Assembly: GCA_002116315.1 (NCBI GenBank)
Contig: KZ107849.1
Location: 92,544 to 156,543, forward strand
Direction of reading: 5' to 3'
DNA length: 64,000 nt
Source: Epicoccum nigrum
Lineage: Eukaryota; Ascomycota; Dothideomycetes; Pleosporales; Didymellaceae
Positions 1 to 15,225 of this stretch are shown here, one piece after another. The position numbers and the translations under genes were made by a program. Positions within the stretch are counted from its first letter, which is position 1; each line of letters starts with the position of its first letter. The notes under the pieces are model-generated. The model had not been told where the DNA came from. It saw nothing but the letters and a program-made list of their open reading frames with translations, and did not search any database.

Positions 1-220
1 GAATTGCTACTTTTGGCATTCAGTTGCTGAGCCTACTGATCTTTCAAGAATATCCTCGTTCTTGTTCTCCCTGCATTTCGCTCCTGTGAATGCGGCGTTG
101 CTTTTGATACAGCTATGGCGGCCCGCCCGCCCTCCTTCATAGCCCTGGGCTTTCGAGCGTTCTGCTTCAAGCCTCCGCCTTCGTCGTCTATATCATTCCA
201 GCCTCCCTCATACGGCCCAT

Positions 221-847
221 TCACCTCTTCTTCTTGCTGACCACCTTCTCAAACCCATCGTCGTCAATCTCCGGCTCCGGCTTTGGTTGCCTTGGCTGCG
301 CAGGTACCAACGCTGGCGCATCGTCCATATCGACGTCCTCGTCGCTCTCCTCGTCCACTTCATCCCAGTCGCCCTCCTCATTGTTCTCCCTTACGTTGAC
401 ATTGCCTGTCGCAACCTCCTTGCCGTTACTGCTCTCCCACTTCTTGTGCAGCGCATCAATCTTTGCTGTGCTCCCCTCGCTGACCTCCTTCTTTATGGCC
501 ATGATGTTGCGCGCGACCTCGACTTCCGTCTCGTCTTCAACGCGGGTTCCGTACTCGTCCTCAAGCACTTGCAGCAGCATGACTTCGACATCCTCGACAT
601 CGGTGAGCGGCTCGTTCGCGAAGAGCTCGCTAATTTGGCCTGCGAGCCAGTCGCGCTTCTCAGACGAGTCGGGTCCGCCCCATTGGTTCTTTACGGCGAC
701 TGTGAGCGTCGGCCAGTTGAAGAGGCAGTGCCAGATTCCAAGGTCGAACTTGTCCTGCAGTTCCGCTGGGAAATGTTAGTATCTTCGAATTGTATCTAAG
801 TGTATAAAAGTACCAGGCACTGGTGTTATTGTGGCGGGCGCAGACAT
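221..847 (-). CDS. tsr2: Pre-rRNA-processing protein TSR2
   Basis: Two coding exons, 847-814 and 765-221, joined over a 48-nt intron with an ATACTAACA branch region and TTTCCCAG acceptor; product 192 aa. TSR2 is a chaperone of ribosomal protein eS26 (RPS26) and is needed for 20S pre-rRNA maturation. The N-terminal half carries the family core: a hydrophobic stretch around FNWPTLTVAVKNQWGG, then a DWLAGQIAELF helix. The C-terminal third is very acidic (runs of D/E around DEVDEESDEDVDMDD) and ends in the basic KKKR, as in known TSR2 proteins. The start is the only ATG upstream of the intron that gives the expected MSAPATITPVP-type N-terminus. It is divergent from the kinase gene to its right. 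Family assignment is strong from sequence; function is from family knowledge. Confidence 0.9.
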
Positions 848-1568
848 TGTGTAGGATGTAGAGTTGCAGATTTGGTGCCTCTGTAATTTTGGAGCGCCTT
901 GCGTCACAAAAGTTCTTGAGGGGCAACGGCCTCGGAAAGTCCAGTATCGATAAGGGTGGTGTGCACTAGTGGGGTCGGTCCAACGCACCCTGTCTTGTTA
1001 CACCTGAGCTACTACACTAGACCTTCCATCCAATCTCTTTGATGACCAAGAACTATAGTTGAGTAACAAAGATATCTGTATCTCAGCATACGTTGCGTCA
1101 GCCGGTCATGCTAAAATTTCGATTCGAAGTGAGTAAGGATGGCTTCTATGGAACCCCAGAAGCGCGGCGGCAACAGCTATGATCGAGAACTGTGGGCTTT
1201 TACAGACATCGAGCTTCGATGGTTATGTATTCTATCGCTTCAAAATGCACAACAGGGGGGAGCTCTCTTCTGTTGGTAAGGCCGATCAAGTAGGCCCTCC
1301 ACCATTGACTTCGCGTAAGGCTTCTGTTCCTGGCCACGGAAGGCGCTTAGGCATGCAGCTCCTGCCTTGGGCTGAGGCGTCAGCCCCATATTCTCAAACC
1401 TCCACCTCTTCTTCTTCCACATCACCACACTCCCTTGATTTTATCCACTCTGCAGCCGCCATGTGCCTTTGTTCCGCTGTATTTTAGCGCCGCACTCTTC
1501 TTTTCTTATCTGCCACAGGACTGGACTTGCCAAGGAAGATTGCTGCGGAGGACGCGCCATCATATACT
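848..1568. other. Intergenic, divergent promoter region
   Basis: Non-coding gap between the divergent TSR2 and kinase genes. A CT-rich stretch with a good splice-acceptor look (CTTATCTGCCACAG, ending at 1518) lies just before the kinase, so an unrecognised 5' exon or 5'UTR intron of the kinase is possible. No other structure seen. Confidence 0.4.
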
Positions 1569-3807
1569 ATGCAATATGTCGCCTCGACGAACGAGCCTTC
1601 CTTTCTTGGAGGTGGGCTGACTACGAGCGAACACGTGGAAACCTTACCTTCTGATGGCTCAGGTGATGTATTCTTCCATGGTATTTTGAGTCAGGAGGAT
1701 GGCCCTCATGAAGCACTGAACCCATATACCACCCAGTTGCTGAATCGGCTTGAACAGCTGGGCCATGGATTCCAATCACATACGAATAACATATCATTCG
1801 GTGAAATACCGTCAAATGCAATCATCCGAGAGCTTGACCAACATAACTTTAAAACGGATGGCCAGGGAGTCAGGATTTCCAAAATCGACGCTAGCAATGC
1901 TCTGACCGCTTTCCTATCAGAGGAACCACTTACCGAACGTGGTGTCGCTTCGATTGCAGGCTGCATGTACACTCTGGGCTTCCTCAAATCATGGTACTCA
2001 AATCCGAGACTCTACTACATCATAGATAAAATGGGTCGTATAGACCTTTTTCCCAAGATCATCGACGCCGACATCACTGATCTCTGGTTACCCCTTCACA
2101 AGCGTCTTGTTCGCAAGTGGATGAACGACGCTGACATAAGAACCTTTATTGCATACCAGGAATTAATTCTCGACGAAAACATCCCGGCAAATCTACAGGG
2201 AAGACACTTCACACTCGACAACATGGATCAGCTCGATCTTGACAGACTCATGTTTCTCGGTGCTGGAGGTTTTGGTGAAGTCTATAGTGTTCAAAATCGA
2301 GGGAACGGACGAGTCTACGCTTGCAAGACCATGGCGCGGCCAGTGAGGTTCGATGCCCATGCAGAAATGATGCGAAACTTCAAACGAGAAATCATGGGCA
2401 TGCGTCGTGTGCATCATCGGCACTGCGTTGATCTCATTGCTTCGTGTACAGATACAGATTCTGTTACGATACTCTCCTATCCAGTAGCCGACAGTGGAGA
2501 TCTTTCGACTTTCCTGGATGCGAATCTTAACCTGGACCAGCTGAAAATTCTTCGACATTCTGTTGGCTGCATCACCTCTGCGCTTGCCTATTTGCACAGT
2601 CTCAACATCAGGTAAGCATCTCGTCTAGTACAGCAACGCTCGAAATCTGACACGCATCAGACACGATGATCTTAAACCCAATAACATCCTTATACATGGC
2701 ACAAACGTCTTGTTGACTGACTTCGGTTTCTGGTAGGCCATCTTCAATCAGGAACAGTCAATGCATGCTGATTCAGGATGCTACAGCCTGGACTCCTCCG
2801 ACACTGGAGTGACAACTACGGCCGGACCACCGACTCACTCCACTAGAAGATACTCAGCGCCCGAAGTTTTCAACCACAGTCCAAGAAGCCGACTGACGGA
2901 TATCTGGAGCCTTGGGTGCGTTCTGGCCGACATTGTGTCTCGCCTCCTTGGCCACAAACTTGAAGACATGAGAACTTTCTGGTCCCTGCATGGATCCAGG
3001 ATCGACAGTTACGCTGAGAATCCTGTTGCCACTTCGGCCTGGTTTACACGTATCCAAAGCTCTCCTGGAGGTTGGACATCCCACTGGCGTACTAAGATAT
3101 GGCTAGTGTCTTTCATCAAGCTCATACTCCTTGAGAAAGATAGACTCAAAAGACCTACGGCGCAGGAAATACTTACACGTTTGAGTTCGCTGCTTACAAC
3201 AATACCAGATATGAATAGATACGGTGATCTGGAGCCTTACTGGCTTGGCGCCTGCTGTGCACCGCCAATGGATCACGCCAGGGTGGAATCAATCTGGCGT
3301 CAGCCCCTTTTCCAGCCTGCAGTGGACATACTCAACATTGACAGTCATCTCGAGACCATCATAATTGCCCTAGATCTTTCCATCGTAGCATCTAAGACAC
3401 AATATGACCGAAAACTCGACATCAAGACTCTCCTGTGTGGCGAGAACGATCTGGATATACTCCAGGGGGTGGCAGCAGATCTGGATCTCCAGATTATCAG
3501 CGACCCCAAGTTCAACCATTGTGAATTTCCAGATCCTGTGTTGCTATCTTTGCCATTCGACGTCTACGCGAGAAGCCTTTACCTCTACCCCAGCAGAATC
3601 GGGGATGTTCGATCGCATGCCTTGAACTTGCGCTATCCCGGTGACGCAGTTGAAACCTTCGATTGTTACTTCTTTACAGCGGTACTGGATTTCGGGGCGG
3701 GCTCTCCAGGGATCGTGGTGCCGTTTATTGCAATGTGTTTCGAACCACATATAACCTCTGGTCCTTGGATATACGATCCGCCACTCTCTTCTGGAGATGG
3801 AAGTTGA
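1569..3807 (+). CDS. Protein kinase with non-RD catalytic loop
   Basis: Exons 1569-2611, 2661-2732 and 2787-3807; about 711 aa from the first in-frame ATG (an upstream exon is possible). Residues 1-225 match no family I know. A kinase domain follows: glycine-rich loop LGAGGFGEV near residue 235, ATP-binding Lys253 in YACKTM, catalytic loop HDDLKPNN with the putative catalytic Asp at 351, and DFG at 368-370. An APE-type segment (RRYSAPEVF) and the DIWSLGCV helix come after. The Arg of the usual HRD is Asp here, so it is a non-RD kinase. The last 250 residues, after the C-lobe, are of unknown type. The third-exon acceptor (CTACAG, 2786) was chosen because it alone keeps the frame and gives DFGFCLDSSD, the pattern of related fungal kinases. 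The substrate is unknown. Confidence 0.82.
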
Positions 3808-4905
3808 ATCTACGGGTTCTAGTGGCGCTTACGATCTCCCCAGTGCGTTTCACAGATATGCCCGTCGATGCACTGGGCTACACGGTCTATTTCATGATTG
3901 CACTGTAGCTCGAGATTCAGGCTCAGGCTGTGCAGCTTGCGAAGCACAGTGCCATCTTGCAGACCTGCATATTTAAAGCTGTAGACTACAGGTCTACAGG
4001 CTATAGGCGAGTCGACCGTGAGCTTGCTCATCGCAGGTCCAGAGCAAGCTGAAAGCTGGGAGGAGGCGGAGGCCCATGTTGCGCCTTTCTGAGAGGTTGC
4101 CTAGGGTGTAAGCATTGGAAGAAACGTAAAGAACAAAAAAAACTAGGAGACTGTGAGCGTGACTTGGCCATAGCGGTGGATGCTGAAGATGCAGCATCTT
4201 ACTGTGGTCCATCAAAGGCGGTAGCACTACAGAATCGCAGGTTCAAATCACCACATGCCTTCTTTCGCAACCGCCAGTGAAGGCAACTGTCCTTGTGTTC
4301 AATCCATCTCACGAATATTGCTCATGTTAGAATTTAGTAAGCGGCTCTCCAGGGTTCGCAGAAAGAGAGATTGGTATTAGCTTACGAGTGAGGCTGCTCG
4401 ACTCCTTTTCTGTGAATGCGCTGGCGTAGGTCTTTTGCTCTTATATGGGCTGGAAGGTTGGGGATTCAAAGCACGCATGTCTCTTCTCTCTTGATTAGGA
4501 TTAGAAGGGGTGAAAGCGACTACTGGTCTTGTGTTATGTGTGCGTGTTGTGGGCTTTGAAATGGGGGCATTCTGTGCCGAGGTTCACAATACATGGCAGG
4601 TATCTGAATATCGTCATTTGTACCGGAAGAAAATTGCATTAGGAGCAAAGGTAGACAGATGGTTGGCACTTCAGATTGTCGTTTTCGTTGGACTATCGAA
4701 AAGATTGCCATGTGTCGCGGCAAGATGACTGCAGAGGAATCAGCTCTGCAGCTACTGTAGCTATGTACCCATCGATGCCTGGAGTGGTAGCACCGAGGTC
4801 CTGTAGTTATACCACTGTTATCCAAGAATATCGGGTAGCATGCACCTCCCCCCTACCGAACCATCTGTCTCCCACGCGGGGGTGCCCAGTAGTAAATCCT
4901 CGGAC
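3808..4905. other. Intergenic
   Basis: About 1.1 kb between the convergent kinase and BTB genes. No ORF with convincing protein character on either strand. A tRNA T-loop-like GGTTCAAATC at about 4239 has no matching acceptor stem. Confidence 0.4.
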
Positions 4906-6034
4906 TCATTTCTTGGTCGCCGTGGCCGCAATGAGCTTATCCATGATGAGCTTGTAGGACTCTGCCTGCTGCTGGGCACGCGCCAATACAACCTTGCCAT
5001 CTTGGACGAGCAGGTCGCTCACCTTGATGGCTTGATTCTTGTTCTTGATCTTCAGACCTTTCTCAGCCATGTCTCCGTCCTTTTCTTTGATCAGTCGGTC
5101 TTTGGACCTGAGCTCCTCGTCCTTAGCGTTCAACTTCGCTTTAGCATCATTGTATTGCGCTTTAATCTTGTTGAAAGCTTTGGTCTTGCGCCTAAGCTTG
5201 GCCCGCGTGTCTTCATGGTCGTTATCCACCTTGTCAAGTTGCTCAGTGAGGTCCCAAATCTTATCGCGATCCGCATCGCGATCCTCGGTCAGACTCTCCA
5301 ATTGCCTGTTCGCTGGGCGTTTGTAAGTGAGGTTCCTGGCGAGATTCAGGAGAAACTCTGGTGGAAGCTTAGCCGCTTTGCTGTAATCTTCGTAGATGTT
5401 ACCGAGGATGTCTTCATTGATACAGTTTGTATAAGTGTCAAAGGGTTCCCGACGCATTGGGTCGCGACTTGGTGTTCCGCTATATATGGCTTGAACAGTC
5501 TCGAGACTAGGACAATCTCTTTTAGAACGGTAGCCCTTTGATAGATGCGTCAGGCGAAACAAGATGCTCTCCCTGGTGGAAAATTCTATGAGCTTCCCTG
5601 CGAGAACATAGACTTTGCAAATGTGCAAGTACCGGTCAGACAGCGGTGATGACTTCGACTCGATCCTCTCCCATTCGGGGTCAGCGCTCTCTTCGAGCGT
5701 TTCTCCTGCCTGCTACCATCAGTCTTGCGCAAGTGACAACACATATGTGCTACTTACATAGAGGATATTGAGATAAGTCAGGAAAATGCTCGGCTTATCT
5801 TCAGGAAGCGAGACCTTGCGCTCCTCTGACTCCTTCCACTCACCATGCACGGCTTTCTGGAAGAATTTGCTGCGGGAGCAGATGAGAGACTCGTGCACAA
5901 AGAACTCTTTAGTGAAAGGCTTCATATCGACGAGCACGCGGATGATAGGAGAGGCGAAGTGGCTGTCATGTCAGCTTACTCGTCATCTCTTTTTCGCTAG
6001 ATGCTCACCTCGTCTCGTTGCCTGGTGGGAACAT
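4906..6034 (-). CDS. BTB/POZ domain protein with C-terminal coiled coil
   Basis: Exons 6034-6009, 5962-5758 and 5709-4906. A typical fungal BTB core is seen: RVLVDMKPFTKEFFVHESL, then CSRSKFFQKAV and LPEDKPSIFLTYLNILY. After the BTB fold there is a helical region (HICKVYVLAGKLIEF) and a long charged coiled coil rich in K/E/D heptads near the C-terminus, ending in ATKK. BTB proteins of this fungal type are thought to act in protein-protein interaction, sometimes as cullin-3 adaptors; no partner can be named here. The N-terminus is uncertain: the frame is open upstream of 6034 (WRTYGGMFPPGNET) but a stop closes it near 6080 without an ATG, so a further 5' exon may be missing. The given start is the only in-frame ATG. 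Confidence 0.75.
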
Positions 6035-6988
6035 GCCACCATATGTTCGCCAGGTGAGCTGGTAGTCGATCTCATAGTTGTGGGTGTGTGCGCGCCCTCA
6101 GCTTAGCTGGCTGAGTCTGTAGTTGAGGCCATCGCAGCAGGTACTTGCATGCAGTGGTGCAGTAGAGATGGAGCGGGGAGGCGAAACCTTGACTTATACA
6201 AAGCGGGACAGGTACATTCACTTCACAGTCAGGTGACCATGACAGCCCACTTTAGCGACGCAACCTTGGAACCCATACTCCTTCTTATCGCAGAACCAGT
6301 ATTTGAATTACTGCTGATCTCTTCTGTTCTAGTGTCTCGCATCCTGCCAGACTTGTTCGCCCTACCCGACATCTTCACTCTTCTATCGCCATCAGTGAAG
6401 TACAACTTTTCGATGCTTTCATCAGTCAGCATGCCAGATCCCTAGTGCGCTCAAATGGCAATCATCGTGTATGTTTTTGGCGTGCAAGGAGAAGAGGAAG
6501 GGGGGACCGAGGAAGTAGTTCAGAGGGGAGGATGGCTGAGGACCACGCCGAGATGGGTGTCCTCACAATTTGTTGCGGAGACGTACTCCAAGAAAATATC
6601 GCGGAGGCTTCGTTACCGAGAAAAAATCTAAGCACAACCAGCCTGCCGTAATTCTGAACCAGCGCCGTGCACCCACTGACCATAGCTCAGATGAGCATCC
6701 ACGTGCTCATGTAGATGCCCGGTTTGATGCGCGTAAGAACCGGGTGGCAGGGACGGCACGTGGACAGACCAACCCGGAAGCGAGGAACACACTGACGATT
6801 CGGCGGTCTTGCCTTGTTTGCTGATGTCCTGTGCGAGTAAGTCTTACTTCAAATGGCTTCTTACGATCATAAGTGGGGTTCTGAGTGTAAGAACAGACTG
6901 AAGATACAATCGTATCCCTTACTTCGTCCAAGATATCAAGACAAATCTGCAAGAATGGCTCCAAACCGTTAATTGAGAGGCCCAACCG
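6035..6988. other. Intergenic
   Basis: About 950 bp holding the 5' flank of the BTB gene and the 3' flank of the cupin gene. Several short ORFs exist but none resembles a protein family. Confidence 0.35.
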
Positions 6989-7742
6989 CTACTCATCCCT
7001 GAGCAGCCATCTCAGCTCCTCCGCCTGCTCCTCCTTCAAAATCTCATTAAACGTCTCCTCCCGCAAGAAATCATGATCCGCAAACTCAAACCCAGGTACA
7101 ACAGTCTGTCAATCATCAGCTCCAAGCCCAACAATCTCTCCCTGAATTGAACGTTCCATCATCCCCTGAACCACCCGCTCCCCACCATCACAGCAAATAG
7201 GGCTCACTCACCTCACTAATCAAACACCGACTCTCCCACTCATCCACTCCCTCCTCCGCTACCAGAAAACTCGCCTTGTACTTCCCCCCCTCCACGATCC
7301 ACACCACCCGCTCCCCAGCCTCAACATCCTGCCCCACAACAAAGCTCTCCACCCGCTTCTTCCCCCCCTCCTCATCCGCATGGATCACCACATACCGCCC
7401 TCGCCCCTGGATAAGCGTGTGCACCGTCCGCCCCGCATTCCTATGGAAATTGCCCTGGGGGGAGTGGGGGGTTAGGAGGTAGAGGATGGAGGTGGATGCA
7501 TTTCGGACGCTGTTGTCGCCGGAGAAGGGCTTGTCGGCGGTGGTTTGGTAAGGGTGGTCCTGGAAGGGGTTGGGCACTGTGCGGGCGTCGCGGTCGAGCT
7601 CGACGAAGTAGCCGCCTTCGGGGTGTTTTCGCAGTTTGAGCGTGTCGATGAGGGTTTGTGTGCTGATAGTCTCGTGGGGGATGGTGTTGCGCTCGAAGGT
7701 TGGGGAGAGAGGGGGGGAGTTGGGCGTTATTGTAGACGTCAT
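6989..7742 (-). CDS. DUF985 / cupin_5 family protein
   Basis: Exons 7742-7212 and 7105-6989, intron of 106 nt; 215 aa. The start is the first in-frame ATG (MTSTITPN). Family landmarks are clear: TLKLRKHPEGGYFVE near the N-terminus, STSILYLLTP, then NFHRNAGRTVHTLIQGRG (the cupin metal-site-like strand with conserved His), then ERVVWIVEGGKYKASFL and the closing TVVPGFEFADHDFL on the second exon, which is the usual C-terminal signature. The fold is a small beta barrel. The biochemical role is not established for fungal members; bacterial homologues are often annotated only as cupin. Ends in TAG after RWLLRDE. Confidence 0.85.
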
Positions 7743-8462
7743 CTTGGGGGCTGTTCCTGGGCTGTAGGGGTTTGGGTCGTACAAAGGCTGCAGGATAGGA
7801 TGAGTTGGTATTTCTATATGGTGGATCGGCTGATGGAGCACGTGCGTGTGCGCTGTCAGTCGTGACGGAAATGTCGGTGTAATCTATGCTATGTCATCAA
7901 CGTTTTTTCTTAGACCGATGTGGGGTAATGGGACTTGTTAGCTCAGGCCGTATCGATTGTAGTGGGACTACATCAAAACTTTTGCCCTGGGTTTGACATT
8001 TGCACCAAAAGCTTTGCTGTGGAATTAGTGTTTGCAGGGTCACCATCCACCAGAAACTTGCCAAGGTGTGGTCAGAATAAAGGTCGCAGTCAACACTGCA
8101 TTTGCATATGCAGCTACATCTGCCATGTCCGCACCTCCCTGCACCTACGCCCGTTCTCCCCACGGCGACCGTGTAATTCGTTTATCCCAATGACCCAGTC
8201 CCTCTCTATACATCCATCCGTGACTAGCGCCCCGCTACATCCCTACTATACTCCAGGCTACGAAAAGCAGGTGCAAAATCGACAAAAGATGTCGGAGTAG
8301 AAATTAGCGCACCAAAGTTGAAAAAAAAGAGGATTGATATGATACAGGAAGAGAACAAAGTGCGATCTGCGGACAACATACACCATGCCGTTCGCTCCGC
8401 GCTGAGAAAGTATAGTGATGCTCAGCAAACTTGGCCTGTTCGGGTAGATTTATTTCTAACGC
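7743..8462. other. Intergenic
   Basis: About 700 bp between the cupin start and the 3' end of the Zds-type gene. No supported gene. Confidence 0.35.
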
Positions 8463-11703
<3,241 letters not shown>

Positions 11704-12522
11704 GTTGGCTGTGCGAGGAATGCGGAGGCGCTCCGACTGCCAGAGAGGGTGCAGGTGCAGGTGCCTGAGGGGAGCTGTGGGCGCTCAGCGGGGGCATCAG
11801 CGAGCGAGCGAGCAATGAGGCACTGCTAGGCGGCGGGCGAGCGAGAGAAGAATAGGCTGCTAGGGGGCACCATTGCTGGCGGAGCAGGGCGTGCGTGAGC
11901 GGAGCGGACAACAAAGTGTGAGTGAGCCCTGTGCCCTCATGCTGAAAGGTCCCGGCGTGGTGGCTAGGCCAGAAGTGTCCGCCCCGGACCGCCAAACTAA
12001 TCGCATCGCCCACTAACACAGTAGACCGCCTAACGTACACCGTGGGTAATGGTATAGACTACCGTACCGCGTATACACTACGGCTGGACGCTTGGCTTGT
12101 CACATTGATGGTGTACACCACCCAGCTAGCAGGGCCCGCCTATCCGCAAAACAGATGTGCCATCTATCTTTGGCGTGCAGCAGCGCCTAACAGCCTACCG
12201 ACCTCAGCCTGTCTCTCGGCTACGTGCTGGGCTTCACGCGTTGCTTGCAACTGATCTGATTCACCGTGCTAGCGCCTCCACCTTTCCGCCGTCCATACAG
12301 CCAACCGAAGCGCCAGCGAACCCCTGCAGAAACCCTACTCGCTCGTGCCCTTTCAGGAGCATCCATGGACGTCGCACAGGTATTGCATTATGCTAACTTC
12401 TCCCCGCGTCAATCAAGTATGGATTACTGATTAATTTATACTGGCTGCGTGGATGTTTTTGAGTTTCTATACATAACGGAGGGGAGCTGCTCATTTCCAT
12501 CGCAGTGTCATGTCATGTTGTT
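11704..12522. other. Intergenic / 5' region of Zds gene
   Basis: About 0.8 kb between the Zds start candidates and the Miro stop. GC-rich and low in complexity near 11520-11860. No supported gene. Confidence 0.35.
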
Positions 12523-14559
12523 TCACGAGGATGCACTGTTCCTCTTCCAAATAAAGACGGCCGACGCCACAACGCACGTAACAGCGCCCAGCGCCAGATA
12601 CAAGTTCATGTTATCGTAGCCACCCTCGTCCTCGTTCTTCGGAAACGCAGTCGATGGATGTGTCGCACATTCAGCCAACTATAGAAGGTCAGCTTGCATC
12701 CGTCACGTGGAGGGCAGGTGTGTGACTTACGTGAACGAATAGCTCCGAGATGCTGCTCCACGTTGCACTGACATGCAGGGGCGGCGCCATGCGCAACGCG
12801 CTCGTGTACTCGTCAGGCTGCAGTTCGCACCGCTGCATCGTCTTGTCTTGGTCGGCCTTCAACGCAGTGTAGACCGCAGGTAGCGCGTCCAGGTGGGGAT
12901 ATTTTTTCCGCAGCTCGACTATGTGTGCAAAGCTGTCTGGATCGGACGAGTCATATGTGTAGCACAGCAAGTCACAAGCGTCCAGTTTGGCTTGGTTCTC
13001 TAGGATGGCAGGCTCCAGCTCACCCAGTTCTTCGAGGATGAGGTAGCACTGCTTGCCACCCTTGAGCTCGACACTGTTGACAGCTGATCGAGGCTTGATG
13101 GTGGGATGGTACATTTGCGTAAATGGTCGCTGCAAAAATGACGACAGCAGCGCGCTTTTACCACTGCCACTGGAGCCTAGTACATAACATAGGAAGACGT
13201 TGCGTTCTACTCGTGCTGGCCTGTTCCTCCTCTTTCTAGCCTTCGTTTGCTTCAACGCACTTGTTGTACCGCTTCGGTCGTTGCTTTCGAAACCAAGATA
13301 GGCAAGATATTCCAGCGTGGTTCTGGGTTCCTCAAACGTCGTCATGCTCCATTGCGCCAGCCAACCCTGGAGTGTGATGTGGCCTGCCTCGTTGCGCACC
13401 GTGCAAGACGGAAATGCTGAGTCGGTCCAGGAGGGCGGAACTCCGGGTGTGGTCATGAACAGATTGGTCAGTTCTCTGTCGTTGAGTCCACCGTCATTGT
13501 CTTTGTCAAACTTCAAGAAAAGATCAACGAAGAATCTGTATCCAGCAGGGCTGAGTTCTGCGGAGGAGAATTGTGGAACCTCAAACTTTGGCCGCAAGTA
13601 AGCGTCTTGCAGACTGAGACTATCGGTATAGTGGAATTTGCGCAGGATGATCCAGATGGTTTCGTGGCGACCCTTCTCTGCGAATATCTTGTTTAACAGC
13701 AGGAAGCCCTTCTCATCCATGCCATTGTCTCCCGTAGCACCCGGCGCAAATCGCTCCATCGATTTCTTGATGTTGGCCAGGTCGTCATCGCCCAGAGGCT
13801 TCTCGAAGCACTTGATTTGGAAGTCGTGAATCTCCTGATCGTTCCAGTATCCGTCTTTGTCTGAGTCGCAGAGGTGGAAGATACGCTGCAGCGCAGATAC
13901 GGCGGCAGGCTTGAGGGCGTTCTCTTTCGAATCGTACAGGGGCGCAATGGGGTGGGTGACGGCCTTCTGGCACAGGAAGAAGACCTCGTTGATGTTCGCG
14001 TGCTCCTTCGCACTTGTCCGTATGCACGAGTCAATCTCTTTGAACTCGTTCATAACCGGCAGCATCTCCTCTGCGACGACTTGCGACGTTGTCCCATTCC
14101 CAGCCAGATCGGCCTTGTTTGCACACAGCACGACCGGCACGTTCACGCCTAGGGAGCGGAAGTACGGCATCCAGAACAGGGCGACGCGCTCATAGCTGTA
14201 GTGGTCCGAGTAGACCAGCAGGATGACGTTCGATTTGCGCAGCTCCTTGCGCAGAGCATGTCGTTCGTGGGGCAGGGCGGAGGTGTCGATGATGGTGGTG
14301 GTGACATTGTCGGGCGTGCCCAGCGTGGGCGGCAGCGTCACCTGGGGGAGCACAGGCTGGATCTTGGCTGTGACGAAGACATCCTTGACGAGCGAGGTGA
14401 TGATGGAGCTCTTGCCGACTCCCTCGTCACCGCAGACACAGATTCGGACTGGGGTGCCTACCGCTTTAGTCAACAGCCACAGCCATGCCACGGCCAGCCA
14501 GCAACATCAAGCCATGTATCCGGCCGGCTCGGACAGGGGTTCCACGTACCGGTTGCCAT
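12523..14559 (-). CDS. gem1: Mitochondrial Rho GTPase Miro (Gem1)
   Basis: Exons 14559-14550 (10 nt, MAT+G), 14457-12731 and 12678-12523; 630 aa, the normal Miro length. Domain order: N-terminal GTPase with P-loop GDEGVGKSS and the NKAD base-recognition motif, EF-hand 1 (DSDKDGYWNDQEI), EF-hand 2 (DKDNDGGLNDREL), second GTPase-like domain with P-loop GSSGSGKS, and a C-terminal tail anchor (LYLALGAVTCVVASAVFIW) on the last exon. The tail anchor places it in the mitochondrial outer membrane. Miro controls mitochondrial morphology and inheritance and, in yeast, ER-mitochondria contacts. The tiny first exon was picked because it alone gives the family N-terminus TPVRICVCGDEG. Divergent from creC. 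Confidence 0.93.
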
Positions 14560-15225
14560 AGTTCAGCATGTCCACTGCTCACTGCATGTCTATAAGACCT
14601 AGGTTTACTGTGTAGGGTTGGAGATGTGACGAACAAGCAAAAGCAGCGTGACAGATGCAGGTACGACGCTGGAAGTATCATCGGTGACGCTCTGTTCAAT
14701 GATTCGATCAGCAGCGAGCACCGACCTGCTGCACCCAGGTCCCACGTTGTCTAGCCGATCACAACCTGGGCAACCCTAAAGCTCCCCAAGCTCCCCAAGC
14801 TCCCCCCGCACTCGCATTCGCGCCTGCGCCCGCTGCCAAACCTCCGGAAGCGCACTGATTGATGCGGTTGCGAGTGCGAGTGCCCAGCCCTGCTGCAGCG
14901 GCTCTGCGCACGCGCAGCGACTTCTTCCTCTGCAAGAGCCCGAGCCAGACGGCTGTGAAGGCGCGCGCACGGGGCCGCCCATCCAAGCATCCAAGGCAAG
15001 CCACATCCGCTTCGATGTTAGGCTGTTCTCCGCATTCTCCACGCGGTCGACTGCGCCGCGTATCGACTCGATCCTCCGGACGGCTCTCGCAGCGCACACG
15101 GGGCCCTCGACTCCGACATATACACAATCGCCCCACCCTCCCGCCATGCCTGGCTGCACCTGCTGCATCCGCTTCCGCTTCATCTGCATCTTGACTGACT
15201 AAGAGCACCTTGCACCGCAGCAGCC
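14560..15225. promoter_or_regulatory. Divergent intergenic promoter between gem1 and creC
   Basis: 666 bp between the two start codons. It includes a triplet of AGCTCCCCA-type direct repeats at about 14780-14806. No conserved promoter element can be named with confidence. Confidence 0.35.

Noticed and set aside
4195..4265. tRNA-like sequence (GGTTCAAATC T-loop)
   Set aside because: No acceptor or D-arm pairing could be drawn upstream.
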